Source: Geitlerinema sp. BBD 1991-9 (GTDB taxonomy: Bacteria > Cyanobacteriota > Cyanobacteriia > Cyanobacteriales > Geitlerinemataceae). From it: a stretch of DNA of 64,000 nt. The stretch lies in assembly GCA_001657325.1 (NCBI GenBank), contig LWRO01000006.1, positions 237,855 to 301,854 on the forward strand. The letters are read 5' to 3'. Positions 9,660 through 20,205 of the stretch are shown here, piece by piece. The notes beneath the pieces were generated by a model, which did no database searches, had not been told where the DNA came from, and saw only the letters and a program-made list of their open reading frames with translations. The translations under genes and the position numbers were made by a program. Position 1 is the first letter of the stretch; each line of letters opens with the position of its first letter.

Positions 9660-10427
9660 TTATTCGGCGTAAAGCCTGGATTCAATATCTCGAAAGGAGC
9701 CGGAAATCTCGTTTAAAATATCTGAGTAGCAAATACCGATCTTCGTCCAAAACTCTTCTCCTACCCGTAATTCAATTCCATTAGATCTTGCTTTTGTGCG
9801 ACTTGGATTTAATCTAGAACCCATATCTAAGGCAGCGACAAACATCGAATTTAGATGAATTTTGAATTCGTTGATACTTCGAGGAACCTGACTACTCGTT
9901 AATGTATCTTTCTTAGTTTTGAGTTGAGTGTAATGCAACTTACCATCCCAGATAACAATAAAATCAATTCCCTTCAAAGTAATGTCAATGCGTGATTCTG
10001 GGATAAACACGTAAGGACTCAAATCTGCAATATCTTCAAGTTTATGTCCGAGATTCTCAGAAATAAATCGCGTATATGTGTTAGACAAATAAAGTTTTTC
10101 AAGTCCGGCAAATTCAAAAATATTCTTGAATTTGCTTTGAGGTCGCTGTAGGTTTTTATTGAAATCAGTTTTTTCTTTTTGAAGTCCTTGCAAGACTTCC
10201 AATTTGAAACGATCTGCGATCGTTTGAATGCCACATTGAATTTGACGACGATCGATCGAGAAATCGACCTGCTGAAAATATTGAAGTAAATCTGCATCGA
10301 GCGCACGAGCGAGGCAATAAGTTTCTCTTAACTCCGTATCTTCGGGGAACCCCGCCGGAAGTTCGATCGATTGCTTCTTTTGTTGAATGCGCTCTTTCCA
10401 CTGCGACGGCTCAAAAAAATCAGTCAT
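9660..10427 (-). CDS. probable type II restriction endonuclease (ApaLI-family-like)
   Basis: A 255-residue protein immediately upstream of, and co-directional with, the C5-methyltransferase, with a gap of 45 bases. It has a PD-(D/E)xK-like core in a QxK variant: GID at residues 153-155, strand, then TQLKTKKDTLT at 167-177. A following SQVPRSINEF helix looks like ApaLI-type enzymes, though I recall this only from memory. The site recognised cannot be read from the sequence. ATG 10427 is preferred; a GTG at 10460 would add 11 residues. alaS lies divergently upstream. Confidence 0.65.
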   Translation of the reverse strand: MTDFFEPSQWKERIQQKKQSIELPAGFPEDTELRETYCLARALDADLLQYFQQVDFSIDRRQIQCGIQTIADRFKLEVLQGLQKEKTDFNKNLQRPQSKFKNIFEFAGLEKLYLSNTYTRFISENLGHKLEDIADLSPYVFIPESRIDITLKGIDFIVIWDGKLHYTQLKTKKDTLTSSQVPRSINEFKIHLNSMFVAALDMGSRLNPSRTKARSNGIELRVGEEFWTKIGICYSDILNEISGSFRDIESRLYAE

Positions 10428-10576
10428 TGAAAAAAACGTTCTGTCAACTCGTCTTGACACACAGGGGGTCTGAGGAACCGTTTCTCGATCGATCTCAAGC
10501 GACCCGCAACTTTACAATATATCAATAGGACGGGGTAAAATGCCCCTCACCACAGTTCACCGAAGTCAAACCCACG

Positions 10577-13204
10577 ATGTCTTTCCAACCCCAATACCTG
10601 AGCGGTCGCGAAATCCGCGAAAAATTCTTGCAATTCTTTGAAAAACGCGGACACCAAAGGCTTCCGAGTGCCTCCCTCGTTCCCGAAGACCCGACGGTAT
10701 TGCTCACGATTGCCGGAATGTTGCCCTTCAAACCCATTTTCCTCGGACAGAAAGAACGGGAGTATCCTCGCGCCACCACCTCGCAAAAATGTATCCGCAC
10801 CAACGATATCGAAAACGTCGGACGCACTGCGAGACACCACACGTTCTTCGAGATGTTGGGGAACTTCAGTTTCGGCGACTATTTTAAAAAAGAAGCCATC
10901 GCCTGGGGTTGGGAACTGATGACGCAGGTGTACGGCTTACCTCCCGAACGGCTCATCGTCAGCGTTTACGAGGACGACGACGAGGCCTTCGATATCTGGC
11001 ATCGAGACATCGGCATTCCCAAGCACCGCATTCAGCGCATGGGTGAGGCGGATAATTTCTGGAAGTCCGGCTCCACTGGACCCTGCGGCCCTTGCTCGGA
11101 AATTTACTACGATTTCCATCCCGAAAAAGGTGACGAAAACATCGATCTCGAAGATGATAGCCGCTTTATCGAGCTGTACAACCTCGTCTTCATGCAGTAC
11201 AACCGCGATAGTGAGGGCAATCTCACCCCCCTACAAAACAAAAACATCGACACGGGGATGGGGTTAGAACGGACGGCGCAGGTGTTACAAAGCGTCCCCA
11301 ATAATTACGAAACCGATCTCATTTTCCCGATTATTAAAACAGCGGCGGAAATTGCGGGAATTGACTATAGTAAATCGAATGAAAAAACGAAAGTTTCGCT
11401 GAAAGTGATTGGCGATCACGTTCGTTCGGTAGTTCACACGATTGCTGACGGTGTTTCTGCCTCGAATATCGGACGAGGCTATGTCGTGCGTCGGCTGATT
11501 CGTCGAGTCGTCCGTCACGGTCGTTTAATCGGAATTGACGGTGCGTTTATCAATCGCGTTGCAGAAATGGCGATGCAGCTGTCGGAAGATGTTTATCCGA
11601 ACGTTCGCGAACGAGAAACGTTTATTAAAGCGGAGTTGCAGCGGGAAGAAGCGCAGTTTCTCAAAACCTTGGAACGGGGGGAGAAACTGCTGGCGGAAAT
11701 TTTGGCATCGAAGCCGAAACAGATTTCGGGAGAGGATGCGTTTACGCTGTACGATACCTATGGTTTCCCCTTAGAACTGACGCAAGAGATTGCAGAAGAA
11801 AACGGATTGAGTGTTGACGTGACCGCGTTCGAGGCGGAAATGGAGAAACAGCGAGAACGCGCTCGCGCCGCACACGAAACGATCGATCTAACAGTTCAAG
11901 GAAGTTTGGACAAGCTCGCCGAACACGTCCACGCAACGGCATTTTTAGGATATACCGACACGCAATCAACCGCTCGAATCGAAGCCTTGTTAGTCGATGG
12001 AAAAATTGTCGAGTCGGCGGAGACGGGAAATGAAGTTCAAGTCGTTCTCGATCGAACGCCGTTTTATGCAGAATCTGGCGGACAAATCGGCGATCGCGGC
12101 TATCTTTTGGGTGAGAACGTCGTGGTTCGCATCGACGACGTGAAGAAAGAAAACGATATTTTCGTGCATTTCGGTCGCGTCGAACGGGGAACGATCGACA
12201 GTGGTGACTCGATTTCGGCGAAAATCGATCGAGCCTGTCGCCGTCGCGCACAAGCGAATCACAGTGCAACCCATTTGTTGCAGGCGGCGTTAAAGCAAAT
12301 TGTTGACGATTCCGTGTCTCAAGCGGGGTCGTTGGTGGCGTTCGATCGACTGCGGTTTGACTTCAACTGTCCTCGCGCGTTGACTTCGGAAGAAGTGCAA
12401 CAAGTCGAAGACATTGTCAATACTTGGATTGCCGAAGCACACGGCACGCAAGTTGCTGAAATGCCTCTCGACGACGCAAAAACAAAAGGTGCTGTGGCCA
12501 TGTTCGGCGAGAAGTACGCTGATGTCGTTCGCGTCGTCGATTTTCCTGGGGTTTCGATGGAGTTGTGTGGTGGAACGCACGTGAGTAATACGGCGGAAAT
12601 CGGTGCGTTCAAAATTATTTCCGAGTCGGGTATTTCTTCCGGCGTGCGTCGCATCGAGGCAGTGTCCGGGCCGGCGGTTTTAGACTATTTGAATTTGCGA
12701 GATCGAGTCGTAAAAGACCTGTGCGATCGATTCAAAGTCAAACCGGAAGAAGTCAGCGATCGTATTACCAGTTTGCAGGAGGAATTGAAATCCACTCAAA
12801 AAGAACTCGACGCCGTGAAAGCGGAACTCGCCGTGGCGAAATCCGACCAGTTAGTTTCCCAAGCGGAACCCGTAGGTGAGTTCAAAGTGTTGGTGGCGAA
12901 TTTGGGAACCGCCGACCCGAAATCGCTGCAAACAGCAGCGGAACGCTTGCAGCAGAAGCTCGGTGAAGCAGCGGTCGTCTTGGGGGCCGTTCCTAGTGAA
13001 GGGAAAGTCAGTCTCGTGGCGGCCTTTAGTAAAGGTGTGAATCAGAAAGGCTTGCAAGCCGGAAAATTCATCGGTGGCATTGCTAAGATTTGCGGCGGTG
13101 GCGGTGGCGGTCGTCCCAATTTGGCCCAAGCTGGAGGACGGGATGCGACGAAGTTACCAGAAGCCTTGGAAGCAGCAAAACAGCAGCTTTTAGAAGGGTT
13201 GTAA
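10577..13204 (+). CDS. alaS: alanine-tRNA ligase
   Basis: A full-length 875-residue class II aminoacyl-tRNA synthetase that charges tRNA-Ala. The catalytic domain starts at the N-terminus (motif 2 region [14 protein letters not shown]). The tRNA-recognition domain follows. The editing domain holds the zinc ligands in HSATHLLQ and CGGTHV, and the C-terminal coiled coil and C-Ala domain end in a glycine-rich GGGGGGRP stretch. ATG 10577 gives the standard start [11 protein letters not shown] plausible promoter (TAAAAT at 10531-10536) lies in the 149-base divergent gap to the restriction gene. Confidence 0.97.
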   Translation: MSFQPQYLSGREIREKFLQFFEKRGHQRLPSASLVPEDPTVLLTIAGMLPFKPIFLGQKEREYPRATTSQKCIRTNDIENVGRTARHHTFFEMLGNFSFGDYFKKEAIAWGWELMTQVYGLPPERLIVSVYEDDDEAFDIWHRDIGIPKHRIQRMGEADNFWKSGSTGPCGPCSEIYYDFHPEKGDENIDLEDDSRFIELYNLVFMQYNRDSEGNLTPLQNKNIDTGMGLERTAQVLQSVPNNYETDLIFPIIKTAAEIAGIDYSKSNEKTKVSLKVIGDHVRSVVHTIADGVSASNIGRGYVVRRLIRRVVRHGRLIGIDGAFINRVAEMAMQLSEDVYPNVRERETFIKAELQREEAQFLKTLERGEKLLAEILASKPKQISGEDAFTLYDTYGFPLELTQEIAEENGLSVDVTAFEAEMEKQRERARAAHETIDLTVQGSLDKLAEHVHATAFLGYTDTQSTARIEALLVDGKIVESAETGNEVQVVLDRTPFYAESGGQIGDRGYLLGENVVVRIDDVKKENDIFVHFGRVERGTIDSGDSISAKIDRACRRRAQANHSATHLLQAALKQIVDDSVSQAGSLVAFDRLRFDFNCPRALTSEEVQQVEDIVNTWIAEAHGTQVAEMPLDDAKTKGAVAMFGEKYADVVRVVDFPGVSMELCGGTHVSNTAEIGAFKIISESGISSGVRRIEAVSGPAVLDYLNLRDRVVKDLCDRFKVKPEEVSDRITSLQEELKSTQKELDAVKAELAVAKSDQLVSQAEPVGEFKVLVANLGTADPKSLQTAAERLQQKLGEAAVVLGAVPSEGKVSLVAAFSKGVNQKGLQAGKFIGGIAKICGGGGGGRPNLAQAGGRDATKLPEALEAAKQQLLEGL

Positions 13205-13219
13205 TCGAGGTTGCACGAG

Positions 13220-13248
13220 GGTAGGGCCAGGGCGTTTCTGTCCCTACC
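13220..13248 (+). terminator. hairpin after alaS, possible terminator
   Basis: GGTAGGG (13220-13226) pairs perfectly with CCCTACC (13242-13248), starting 16 bases past the alaS stop. No T-run follows, so it is only a candidate terminator or a processed 3' end. Confidence 0.35.
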
Positions 13249-13406
13249 GATCTCCTCAGTTCGATCGAGAATTTCTGAGTCGGTTGGAGTAGAAACGAGA
13301 GCGCTATTTTGGGAAGACCAACTTGCGGTCGTTCGTCGCGATCTAAGACAAAGTTGCTCGGGTGCATCTCTCTGGCTTCTCTTTATCTTTTCTTCACAGA
13401 TACCCT

Positions 13407-13784
13407 CTAGACTTGTACTCCAGTGGCAATGATTTGTCCAATGGAAATTAACTCACTGCGTAACCATTGAATAGCTTTGTCATTGTTCGTACTTTGATGC
13501 CAAGCCATTGAAATATCAAATCCAGCTAGCGCGATTGGAGGAGAAAACATCTGAAGGTTATAGTCTTTAGCAAAACGATTGGCAATTCGCGTTGCGACAG
13601 TCACAATTAGGTCTGTGGAGGCAATCATGGCAGGAATCGCCAAAATGTGGGGTAACGTGACCTGCACGTGTCGTTCTAGATTCTGTTGTGATAGAGCCAT
13701 ATCCACATTTCCTGGGACTCTACCACGGGGTGAAACCAATGCATGACTCTCCTGAAGGTAATTCTCCAGTGTTAGTACGCCAGG
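13407..13784 (-). pseudogene. LysR-type regulator, 3' fragment
   Basis: Only the C-terminal half of a LysR substrate-binding domain remains, recognisable from about LTLENYLQESHALVSPRG through QVTLPHILAIPAMIASTDLIVTVA to the stop at 13407. The DNA-binding N-terminus and the first half of the effector domain are absent. Similarity stops near 13784, where it meets the equally truncated aldo-keto reductase on the opposite strand. The frame stays open further upstream but encodes only the antisense of that neighbour. Certainly non-functional as a regulator. Confidence 0.75.
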
Positions 13785-14410
13785 GTAAGATTTTACATAT
13801 TGGTCTTTCGGACACGCCGTCGTGGATTGTTGCTGAAGGACAGGCGATCGCCAAGTTGCGAGGCTGGACACCCATCTCTGCGATCCAAGTGCATTACAAC
13901 CTGGTGGAGCGCACTTCTGAAGCAGACATGCTGCCTATGGCTTGGCATCATAGCATTACGCCCCTGGCTTGGTCGCCGTTGGCAGGGGGCATCCTGTCAG
14001 GGAAATACACCCGTGAGGACTTAGCGGATACGAGCGGGGCAAAAGATGAGTCGGCTCGAAAAGGGCTGACCCAAGCGATTGGCCAGCTCAGTGAGCGAAA
14101 TTTACAGATTGCCGATGCAGTGAAACAAATTGCAGCCGAAATTGGGCAATCCCCCAGCCAAGTCGCTTTGAACTGGATTCTACAACAGCCTAGTCGTCCG
14201 ATTCCCATTGTCGGCGCCCGTAAGCTCTCCCACTTAGAGGATAATTTGGGTGCGTTAAGCTTTACGCTCAGTTTGAAGTACCTCAATCGCTTGAATGAAT
14301 TGACCGCGTTTGAGATGCCTTTTCCCCATAACTTTATTGAGTTGGAGATGTATCACAGTGTAGTGGACGCTGAAAACACTATTGAGTCAGGTTTTACGGT
14401 ATATCGCTAA
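13769..14410 (+). pseudogene. aldo/keto reductase, 3' fragment
   Basis: About 213 residues of the C-terminal half of an aldo/keto reductase, starting abruptly at LVRQGKILHIGLSDTPSW and running through VHYNLVERTSEADMLP, WSPLAGGILSGKY and PIPIVGARK to the end. The first half of the barrel, which holds the catalytic Tyr, Lys and Asp, is missing. The 5' break coincides with the break of the LysR fragment on the other strand. An intact but different aldo/keto reductase is at 25.4-26.5 kb. Confidence 0.8.
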
Positions 14411-14543
14411 GGGTCAAGTACGACCCTAGAATTCAATTACTGACAAACAGGGGTTCGCTTTTATGCTCTACAGTTTTCCCGTTGTCTTTCCTGGCCAGAA
14501 TAACGTTCTTATTGATTGCTTGCTACGGAACACAGACGATATA

Positions 14544-14628
14544 GGTGCATCTTAAAACTGTAAATTCACACGAGAAAATAAGGGTTTCAGCCTCCAATTT
14601 TAGTGTGTTTGTAAAACTGAGATGCACC
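14544..14628. repeat. 85-bp element with terminal inverted repeat GGTGCATCT
   Basis: GGTGCATCT at 14544-14552 is matched in inverted orientation by AGATGCACC at 14620-14628. The sequence just inside is also partly palindromic (CACAC/GTGTG). The 12-mer TGAGATGCACCC at its right end recurs at 25367-25378. It looks like a miniature mobile element or its remnant. Nothing else is seen in 14411-14707. Confidence 0.4.
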
Positions 14629-14707
14629 CAGTTGCTCCGCCCCAGTGCTAAGAATTACTCTAACAATTATTGCGAATGGATATGGCAGCAACGGTAAAAA
14701 TTTGTGT

Positions 14708-15238
14708 TTACCCCGCCTGCTGTACCAACCAATTGAACTTAGCACGAACGAGATCGAGTGCTTGCGGTTCGATGGGGAGCGGTTCGGGATCGGACAGTTC
14801 CGGTGCGTCGAGGGCGATGCCATAGCCGAGATGGCGAACAGTCGCTCGCATTCGATCGGACAGACACAGCGATAAACCCCGATAGAAACGAGATGCAAAG
14901 CCCAAATCTTGCAAAAGTTTCGTCTCGATACGATAACGGGGAATTTCCAACACGATCGAAGTTTCGATCGCCTTCACTGTCGCAATCGGTAAGCGGTTGT
15001 CCACAAACGAAATTTCGCCGATGACTTCGCCACTGGCAATCCGCGCGAGTTCTCGATCGGCCGGCGGAAGCAACACGACGCTAAACGCTCCGCTCAAGAC
15101 AAAATATAGCGCGTTAATCTGTTGTCCCTCGTAGATCAGCGTGTCGCCGGCTTGGAGGTTCCGTTTGCGACCTTGGCGAGCGATCCAATCGAGATCTTCG
15201 TTATTCAGTTCGCCGAGAATTAAAAATGCCTTTTTCAT
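14708..15238 (-). CDS. cyclic nucleotide-binding domain protein
   Basis: A 176-residue protein with a Crp-type cyclic nucleotide-binding beta-roll at about residues 20-115 (LQAGDTLIYEGQQINALYFVLSG, then GEVIGEISFVDN). In place of the usual RxxS/T phosphate-binding tip it reads LPIATVKA, so cyclic nucleotide binding may be altered. There is no helix-turn-helix domain; the C-terminal about 60 residues are helical. It is therefore a stand-alone sensor or scaffold rather than a transcription factor. ATG 15238 is the only reasonable start. Confidence 0.8.
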   Translation of the reverse strand: MKKAFLILGELNNEDLDWIARQGRKRNLQAGDTLIYEGQQINALYFVLSGAFSVVLLPPADRELARIASGEVIGEISFVDNRLPIATVKAIETSIVLEIPRYRIETKLLQDLGFASRFYRGLSLCLSDRMRATVRHLGYGIALDAPELSDPEPLPIEPQALDLVRAKFNWLVQQAG

Positions 15239-15342
15239 CGTCGTTGTTGGTTCGTTGCACTAGCATTTACCCTAGTATCCTCTCAATACAGACGAGGAAA
15301 GCGAGCGTCCGCCTTTTCTCACTTCATCCAGTTAGATCTCAA

Positions 15343-16422
15343 TTAAATCACAGCTCGATCTCGCGAAATTTCGGAACACCACGCTAAAATTCGGTTCCAC
15401 GCCCACCATCGATCGTCATCGCCGCTTTGCTGTTGACAGTGCTTACTGGCTAAATAGCCGACGTGGCCGCCCCGCTCGGTTAAAACAAAATCGATGGCAG
15501 AATTAGCATAGCAAATCGGTTTGAGATCCCCGAGAACGTCGGGTGCGAAAAGCGGATCGTCGGCGGCATACAAAATCAACGTCGGATGTTGCAATTGCCC
15601 GAGCCAAGGTAACGGACTGCTGGCAGCATAATATGCCTCAACGGAATCGAACCCGAGGCGAGGAATGACGAACTCTCGATCGAATCCCCAAATACTATCC
15701 GCGCGGCGAATGGCATCTCGAGCGATGGCGTGGGGATGCTCTCGATGGAGATCGTGTAAGAGTTTTTTTAACTGTCGTACGATCGCCTTTTCCATATACC
15801 GTCCGACCGGATGCGACATCAAATAACGCAGCGATCGCGTCGAATCGACACTCGGACAAATGACCGCCGCCCCGGCCAAAGCGTCGAGAACGTCTCGATC
15901 GTTGTCCAAATCGGCAATTCGATGGGGTTCGGTTTCCGCAATCCGTACCCCCCACAGCGCCAGTTGACCGCTGAGGGAATACCCCGAAAACCAAATCGGG
16001 GCCGGACATCCGAGTTCCAAGGCGCGAGCGGCAATGCGAAGGTAATCTTCCCCCTCGTACAAGCCATCCGAGCTGAGTGTCGGCGACAGTTGCCCCGTCC
16101 GACCGTGGGCCCGCCAGTCGAACGTCACCACTGCGTAACCGCGATGATAGGCTTTGCGGGTCAGCAAATGCAGATACCACTGATCGTCTAAACTTCCGAC
16201 AATACCGTAAGTGGCAATAAACGTCCCTTTCGGATGTTTGGGAATAGCGACGCGGCCGTAAATCGGCGTATTTCCCGCACCGATGAAGTGTTCTTCTCGT
16301 TCTGGGGGCGCGTCGTAGCGCACGGTGCGCTGCCAGTTGTGACGAGCGCGTAGCGCGATGTAGCTCGTCATCGCGATGCCATTATTGAGATGGAACGGTG
16401 GCGTGTAAGCGGGAAAGTTCAT
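15343..16422 (-). CDS. alpha/beta hydrolase (YheT-like)
   Basis: A 359-residue alpha/beta-hydrolase. The nucleophile elbow is GYSLSGQ, the acid is in YAADDPLF, and the histidine is in ERGGHVGYL, so the full catalytic triad is present. FDWRAHGRTG precedes the elbow. The pattern GYSLSG plus C-terminal GGHVGY is that of the YheT/UPF0017 esterase-like group. No signal peptide or membrane segment is seen. The substrate is unknown. Confidence 0.8.
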   Translation of the reverse strand: MNFPAYTPPFHLNNGIAMTSYIALRARHNWQRTVRYDAPPEREEHFIGAGNTPIYGRVAIPKHPKGTFIATYGIVGSLDDQWYLHLLTRKAYHRGYAVVTFDWRAHGRTGQLSPTLSSDGLYEGEDYLRIAARALELGCPAPIWFSGYSLSGQLALWGVRIAETEPHRIADLDNDRDVLDALAGAAVICPSVDSTRSLRYLMSHPVGRYMEKAIVRQLKKLLHDLHREHPHAIARDAIRRADSIWGFDREFVIPRLGFDSVEAYYAASSPLPWLGQLQHPTLILYAADDPLFAPDVLGDLKPICYANSAIDFVLTERGGHVGYLASKHCQQQSGDDDRWWAWNRILAWCSEISRDRAVI

Positions 16423-16543
16423 AAAAAATAACGCAAATGTATCAATTCAGGCTCGAGTTAGTCTTAAGCGGGTGATAAGGGAGACCGGAACTTCGCAACA
16501 TATAGAACAATAGAAACGTGAAAGAGATCCCGCTCGACCCGCC

Positions 16544-18229
16544 ATGCTGACGAACACGAGTTCTCAACATCCGACTCAACATTTTCAACGATACCTGCTG
16601 ACTGTGTCGGCAGTTGGTATTTTCCTGGTCAGTGCGATCGTGGCGGCTGTCGCGTCGATCCCCCTGTCGCAACGATTGAAAGTTAACGCCCAACAAAACT
16701 TAGGGTTTGCGGCGAAAACTCGAGCGTTAACGCTCGAGGAATTTCTGTCTCGCCTCAAAGACGTAACCGTGCAGATTACCAGTCGAACCCGCGCTCGCCA
16801 AGCCCTCGAAGCTTACAATCGCGGTGAAGTCGATCGAGAAGCGTTCGTCCAAACGAGTACGGGAATTCTCAACGACGCTCTGGTGCAATCGGAAGAGGTC
16901 GTTGGGATTACACGCCTGGACAGACGAGGAAACTTAGCCGTTCGCGTCGGACGAGAGATTCCGTCGTCGTCGTGGGTTGTTCCACCCACTGCGGCCTCGA
17001 CGGCTGAATTTCGAGATCCCGTCGAAATCGGAGGCGTCCGGTATCTCGTCGTCGGTGCTCCGATTCTCAATGGGAACGGGCAACGGGTCGGAACCGATTT
17101 AGTCCTGTTCGATCTCTCTCATTTAGGCAATCTCATGGAAGATCGATCGGGGTTGGGAGAAACGGGAGAAGCGATTTTGGGAACAGTCCGCAACCAACAG
17201 ATCGAGATATTTTTTCCGTTGCGCAATGAAAGTATCGCGACGTATTTGCGCCCGATTTTCGATCGAGCTGTAACGGGAGAATCGGGAACCGACGTTCTCT
17301 ATAACGACCAGATCGCTTGGACTGTGGCGTACCAACCCATTGAGGGGAGTTCGTGGGGATTGGCCGTGATGCGCCATCGCTCGGAACTGTACGCCCCCCT
17401 ATACCGAAAGTTACGAACTTTGAGCTTCACGATTGTCGGGGTCACGGTTGTTGGCGTGGGGATCGCCGTGTTGGTGTTGCGTCCGTTGGTGAGACAGTCC
17501 CTCGTCCAATCGGAAACCTTGGAACGACAAGTGCGGGAAACAAACGAGTTGTTGGCGTTGAAAGATCGGGCGTTGCAAAGCGAAAGCCGCAAGCAGGCGT
17601 TGGTTGAGGAAGCCTTGCAACAAATCGAACACCTGAAATTATCCTCTCAGGACGTGTTGCAGCAATCGCAAGCGGCGGGAGAGGAGGCGAGACAGGCCCT
17701 TTCACTGGTTCAAACTGGGGCTTCATCGGTCGTGCGGGCGTTCGACGGAACACAACAAACTCAGGAACAGGTGCGGGAAATTGTCGATCGAATCCGTCAG
17801 TTAAACGAGGGTATCGATCGAATTCAGGCGATCGCCGCGTTGGTGAAGGATTTTTCGGCGCAAACGAATATGCTGGCGTTAAATGCTGCGGTCGAAGCCG
17901 TCCGTGCAGGGGATACGGGAAAGGGGTTCGGCGTCGTGGCGGGAGAAATTCGCAAACTCGCCGACCAAAGTCAACAGTCCGCTGAGAGAATTCGCGATCT
18001 GGTCTTAGCTGTTCAAACCGACCTCGACACCGCCACAAACGTAACGGCATCGGGGAACGAAACCGTCAGTTCGGGGGTTCAGATGGCACAGGAAACCGCC
18101 CAAACTTTCAAGCGCGTCACTCGATCGATCGAGGACGTGGCCGCCAGTACCCAACAAATTACCCAAGCGAACCAGCAGCAGACGATCCAAATTGAGGCGT
18201 TGGTGGAAACGATTCGATCGATCCTGTAA
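16544..18229 (+). CDS. methyl-accepting chemotaxis protein
   Basis: A 561-residue transmembrane receptor. Membrane segment 1 spans about residues 21-44; an extracytoplasmic Cache-like sensor domain follows to about 285; segment 2 is at about 292-312. The cytoplasmic signalling domain contains the hairpin tip [25 protein letters not shown] and [13 protein letters not shown]. There is no clear HAMP motif, only a coiled coil ([19 protein letters not shown]), which is less common. No cheA/cheW is adjacent. In cyanobacteria such receptors usually feed type IV pilus phototaxis or other Che pathways; the ligand is unknown. Confidence 0.88.
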   Translation: MLTNTSSQHPTQHFQRYLLTVSAVGIFLVSAIVAAVASIPLSQRLKVNAQQNLGFAAKTRALTLEEFLSRLKDVTVQITSRTRARQALEAYNRGEVDREAFVQTSTGILNDALVQSEEVVGITRLDRRGNLAVRVGREIPSSSWVVPPTAASTAEFRDPVEIGGVRYLVVGAPILNGNGQRVGTDLVLFDLSHLGNLMEDRSGLGETGEAILGTVRNQQIEIFFPLRNESIATYLRPIFDRAVTGESGTDVLYNDQIAWTVAYQPIEGSSWGLAVMRHRSELYAPLYRKLRTLSFTIVGVTVVGVGIAVLVLRPLVRQSLVQSETLERQVRETNELLALKDRALQSESRKQALVEEALQQIEHLKLSSQDVLQQSQAAGEEARQALSLVQTGASSVVRAFDGTQQTQEQVREIVDRIRQLNEGIDRIQAIAALVKDFSAQTNMLALNAAVEAVRAGDTGKGFGVVAGEIRKLADQSQQSAERIRDLVLAVQTDLDTATNVTASGNETVSSGVQMAQETAQTFKRVTRSIEDVAASTQQITQANQQQTIQIEALVETIRSIL

Positions 18230-18259
18230 TTTCGATTCGATCGGGTCAAACCGGTGAAC

Positions 18260-19924
18260 TTACGCAGAGATCGATCGACGGCGTAAGGCATTGCGATGCA
18301 GAACCCGTCGGACTTCGTCAACGGTGGTGAGTCCGGCGACGACTTTTTCAATGGCGGACGCTCGAAACGACAGAAATCCCGTTCGATAAAGATATTGTTT
18401 CAACTGCGGTGTCGTTCCCTCGTAAATCAGCTCTTGAACGCGCTCGTCCACGTCGAGAATTTCCACGATCGCTTCGCGTCCCGAATATCCGGAGTTGAAG
18501 CAGTTGGCGCACCCTTTGCCTTTGCGCCAGTTGTCCGGGTTCGCGTCCTCTCGCGAGAGTCCCAACACCTGTAAATCTGCCTCTGTGGGGGTATACGGTT
18601 CGGCACAATGAGGACAGACGCGACGAGTCAGGCGTTGCGCGACGATCCCGAGTAGTGCGTCGCTAATCAAGCCGGGATCGGGGCCGATATCCTTGAGACG
18701 GGGAATCGCACCGAGCGCGTCGTTGGTGTGGAGCGTCGTGAAGACCAAGTGTCCGGTGAGGGCAGCGCGAACGGCGGTTTCGGCCGTTTCTCGATCGCGG
18801 ATTTCCCCGATCATGATGATGTCGGGGTCTTGACGGAGGATCGATCGAAGTCCCGCCGCAAATGTCATCCCCGCTCTTTCGTTGACTTGTGTTTGCGTAA
18901 TCCCCGGAAGCACGTACTCCACAGGGTTTTCCACTGTCACCACGTTCACCGCTTCGTTGGCAATCCCTTGCAAACTGGTGTAGAGGGTACTGGTTTTTCC
19001 GGAACCCGTCGGCCCCGTGAGAATAACCATTCCTTGGGGTTGGTGAATCCAACTTTTATAAGCGTTTAGGGCGATCGATGAAAATCCCAAGTCTTCTAAG
19101 GTGGTGAAGGGGTTATCTTGGGGAAGCAAACGAATGACGGCTTTTTCACGATTTCCGTCTACACCCGTCACGCAGGGAATCGTGCTAACGCGCATATCCA
19201 ACGAACCGCCCGTTTTGCTATCGGAGGCGTATTTTTCCCCGATCCGTCCGTCTTGGGGACGGCGACTTTCGGCGATGTCGATTTCTGCCATGACCTTCAA
19301 GGCGACGACGACGCGACGGGCGATTTCGGGGGGAAGGGTCGTCACGTGGCGTAAAATGCCGTCGATGCGATAGCGAATTTTAAGGCTGTCGTCTTCCGTC
19401 GGTTCGAGGTGAATGTCGCTGGCTCGGTTGCGAAGCGCAGCAGAAATGAGGGTTTTAATGCGTCCGATTTGATCGACTGCTTGGGCGAGAAATTGTTGAG
19501 TGGTTTCGCTGATGTCTTCTTTATCGACTTCGCCAGTGATGGGGTTGACGAGGGGGGCGGCGTCGATCGTATTGGGATTGAAGCTTTTGGTATGGAACCA
19601 GGCGCTATAGCTTTTTTGGGCGATGGGAACGATTTTGATATCGGTAAACGTTCGATCGCTGAGGGCTTTGACCTGTTTGGGCGGGATTTTGACGGGAGCG
19701 CCCAGGTAAAAGCAGTTTTGCCAGAGGAGGAGGGGAATGATGGGTGGAAGCTTGTCTTTTTCGGGAAATTCGCGAAAAAATCGGTAACTGACCTCTCGAT
19801 CGAGTAGTGACAGATTCACGATTCCCTGTCGATCGACTAAAAGCTCTAGGGCGTTCTGACAGGTGATGTGTCCCTTTCGTAATTGTTGCCAAGCAGACAG
19901 GGTGACGGGTGCGGAAGTTATCAT
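18260..19924 (-). CDS. GspE/PulE/PilB-type secretion ATPase
   Basis: A 554-residue AAA-type traffic ATPase that powers pilus or pseudopilus assembly. N2-like domain at about residues 140-260 (NRASDIHLEPTE), Walker A GPTGSGKT at about 300-307, Asp box DIIMIGEIRD, His box TLHTNDA, and a zinc-binding tetracysteine (CPHC ... CANC). The N1 domain is short compared with the main pilus motor PilB1, so it more resembles the second, GspE-annotated ATPase of cyanobacteria (role not certain). It stands alone here without pilT or pilC. Convergent with the chemoreceptor gene, 30 bases apart. Confidence 0.88.
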   Translation of the reverse strand: MITSAPVTLSAWQQLRKGHITCQNALELLVDRQGIVNLSLLDREVSYRFFREFPEKDKLPPIIPLLLWQNCFYLGAPVKIPPKQVKALSDRTFTDIKIVPIAQKSYSAWFHTKSFNPNTIDAAPLVNPITGEVDKEDISETTQQFLAQAVDQIGRIKTLISAALRNRASDIHLEPTEDDSLKIRYRIDGILRHVTTLPPEIARRVVVALKVMAEIDIAESRRPQDGRIGEKYASDSKTGGSLDMRVSTIPCVTGVDGNREKAVIRLLPQDNPFTTLEDLGFSSIALNAYKSWIHQPQGMVILTGPTGSGKTSTLYTSLQGIANEAVNVVTVENPVEYVLPGITQTQVNERAGMTFAAGLRSILRQDPDIIMIGEIRDRETAETAVRAALTGHLVFTTLHTNDALGAIPRLKDIGPDPGLISDALLGIVAQRLTRRVCPHCAEPYTPTEADLQVLGLSREDANPDNWRKGKGCANCFNSGYSGREAIVEILDVDERVQELIYEGTTPQLKQYLYRTGFLSFRASAIEKVVAGLTTVDEVRRVLHRNALRRRSISA

Positions 19925-20205
19925 TCGATCGATCGTCCGATTGCAAATTGTTAAGTTTTATCGAGTTATCTCGTTTTCAGGTGACGCTTGAGAATTCGGG
20001 CAAGTGGGAGTTTGCAGGGAGAAACCCGAAACGAGATCGAGAGTCTCGTCCCTCTTTCGGTTCTATTCTAGGTTGCCCAGTTTTTCTCGCATTTTTAAAC
20101 TCGGATACAGTCGAACGTTTGCAAAACATCCAAGTATTTGAACCCAACATTTAGACGATCGAGCCTTCAAAGCGAGTGCGAGAAATCTATGCGAGAGCCG
20201 TAAGA

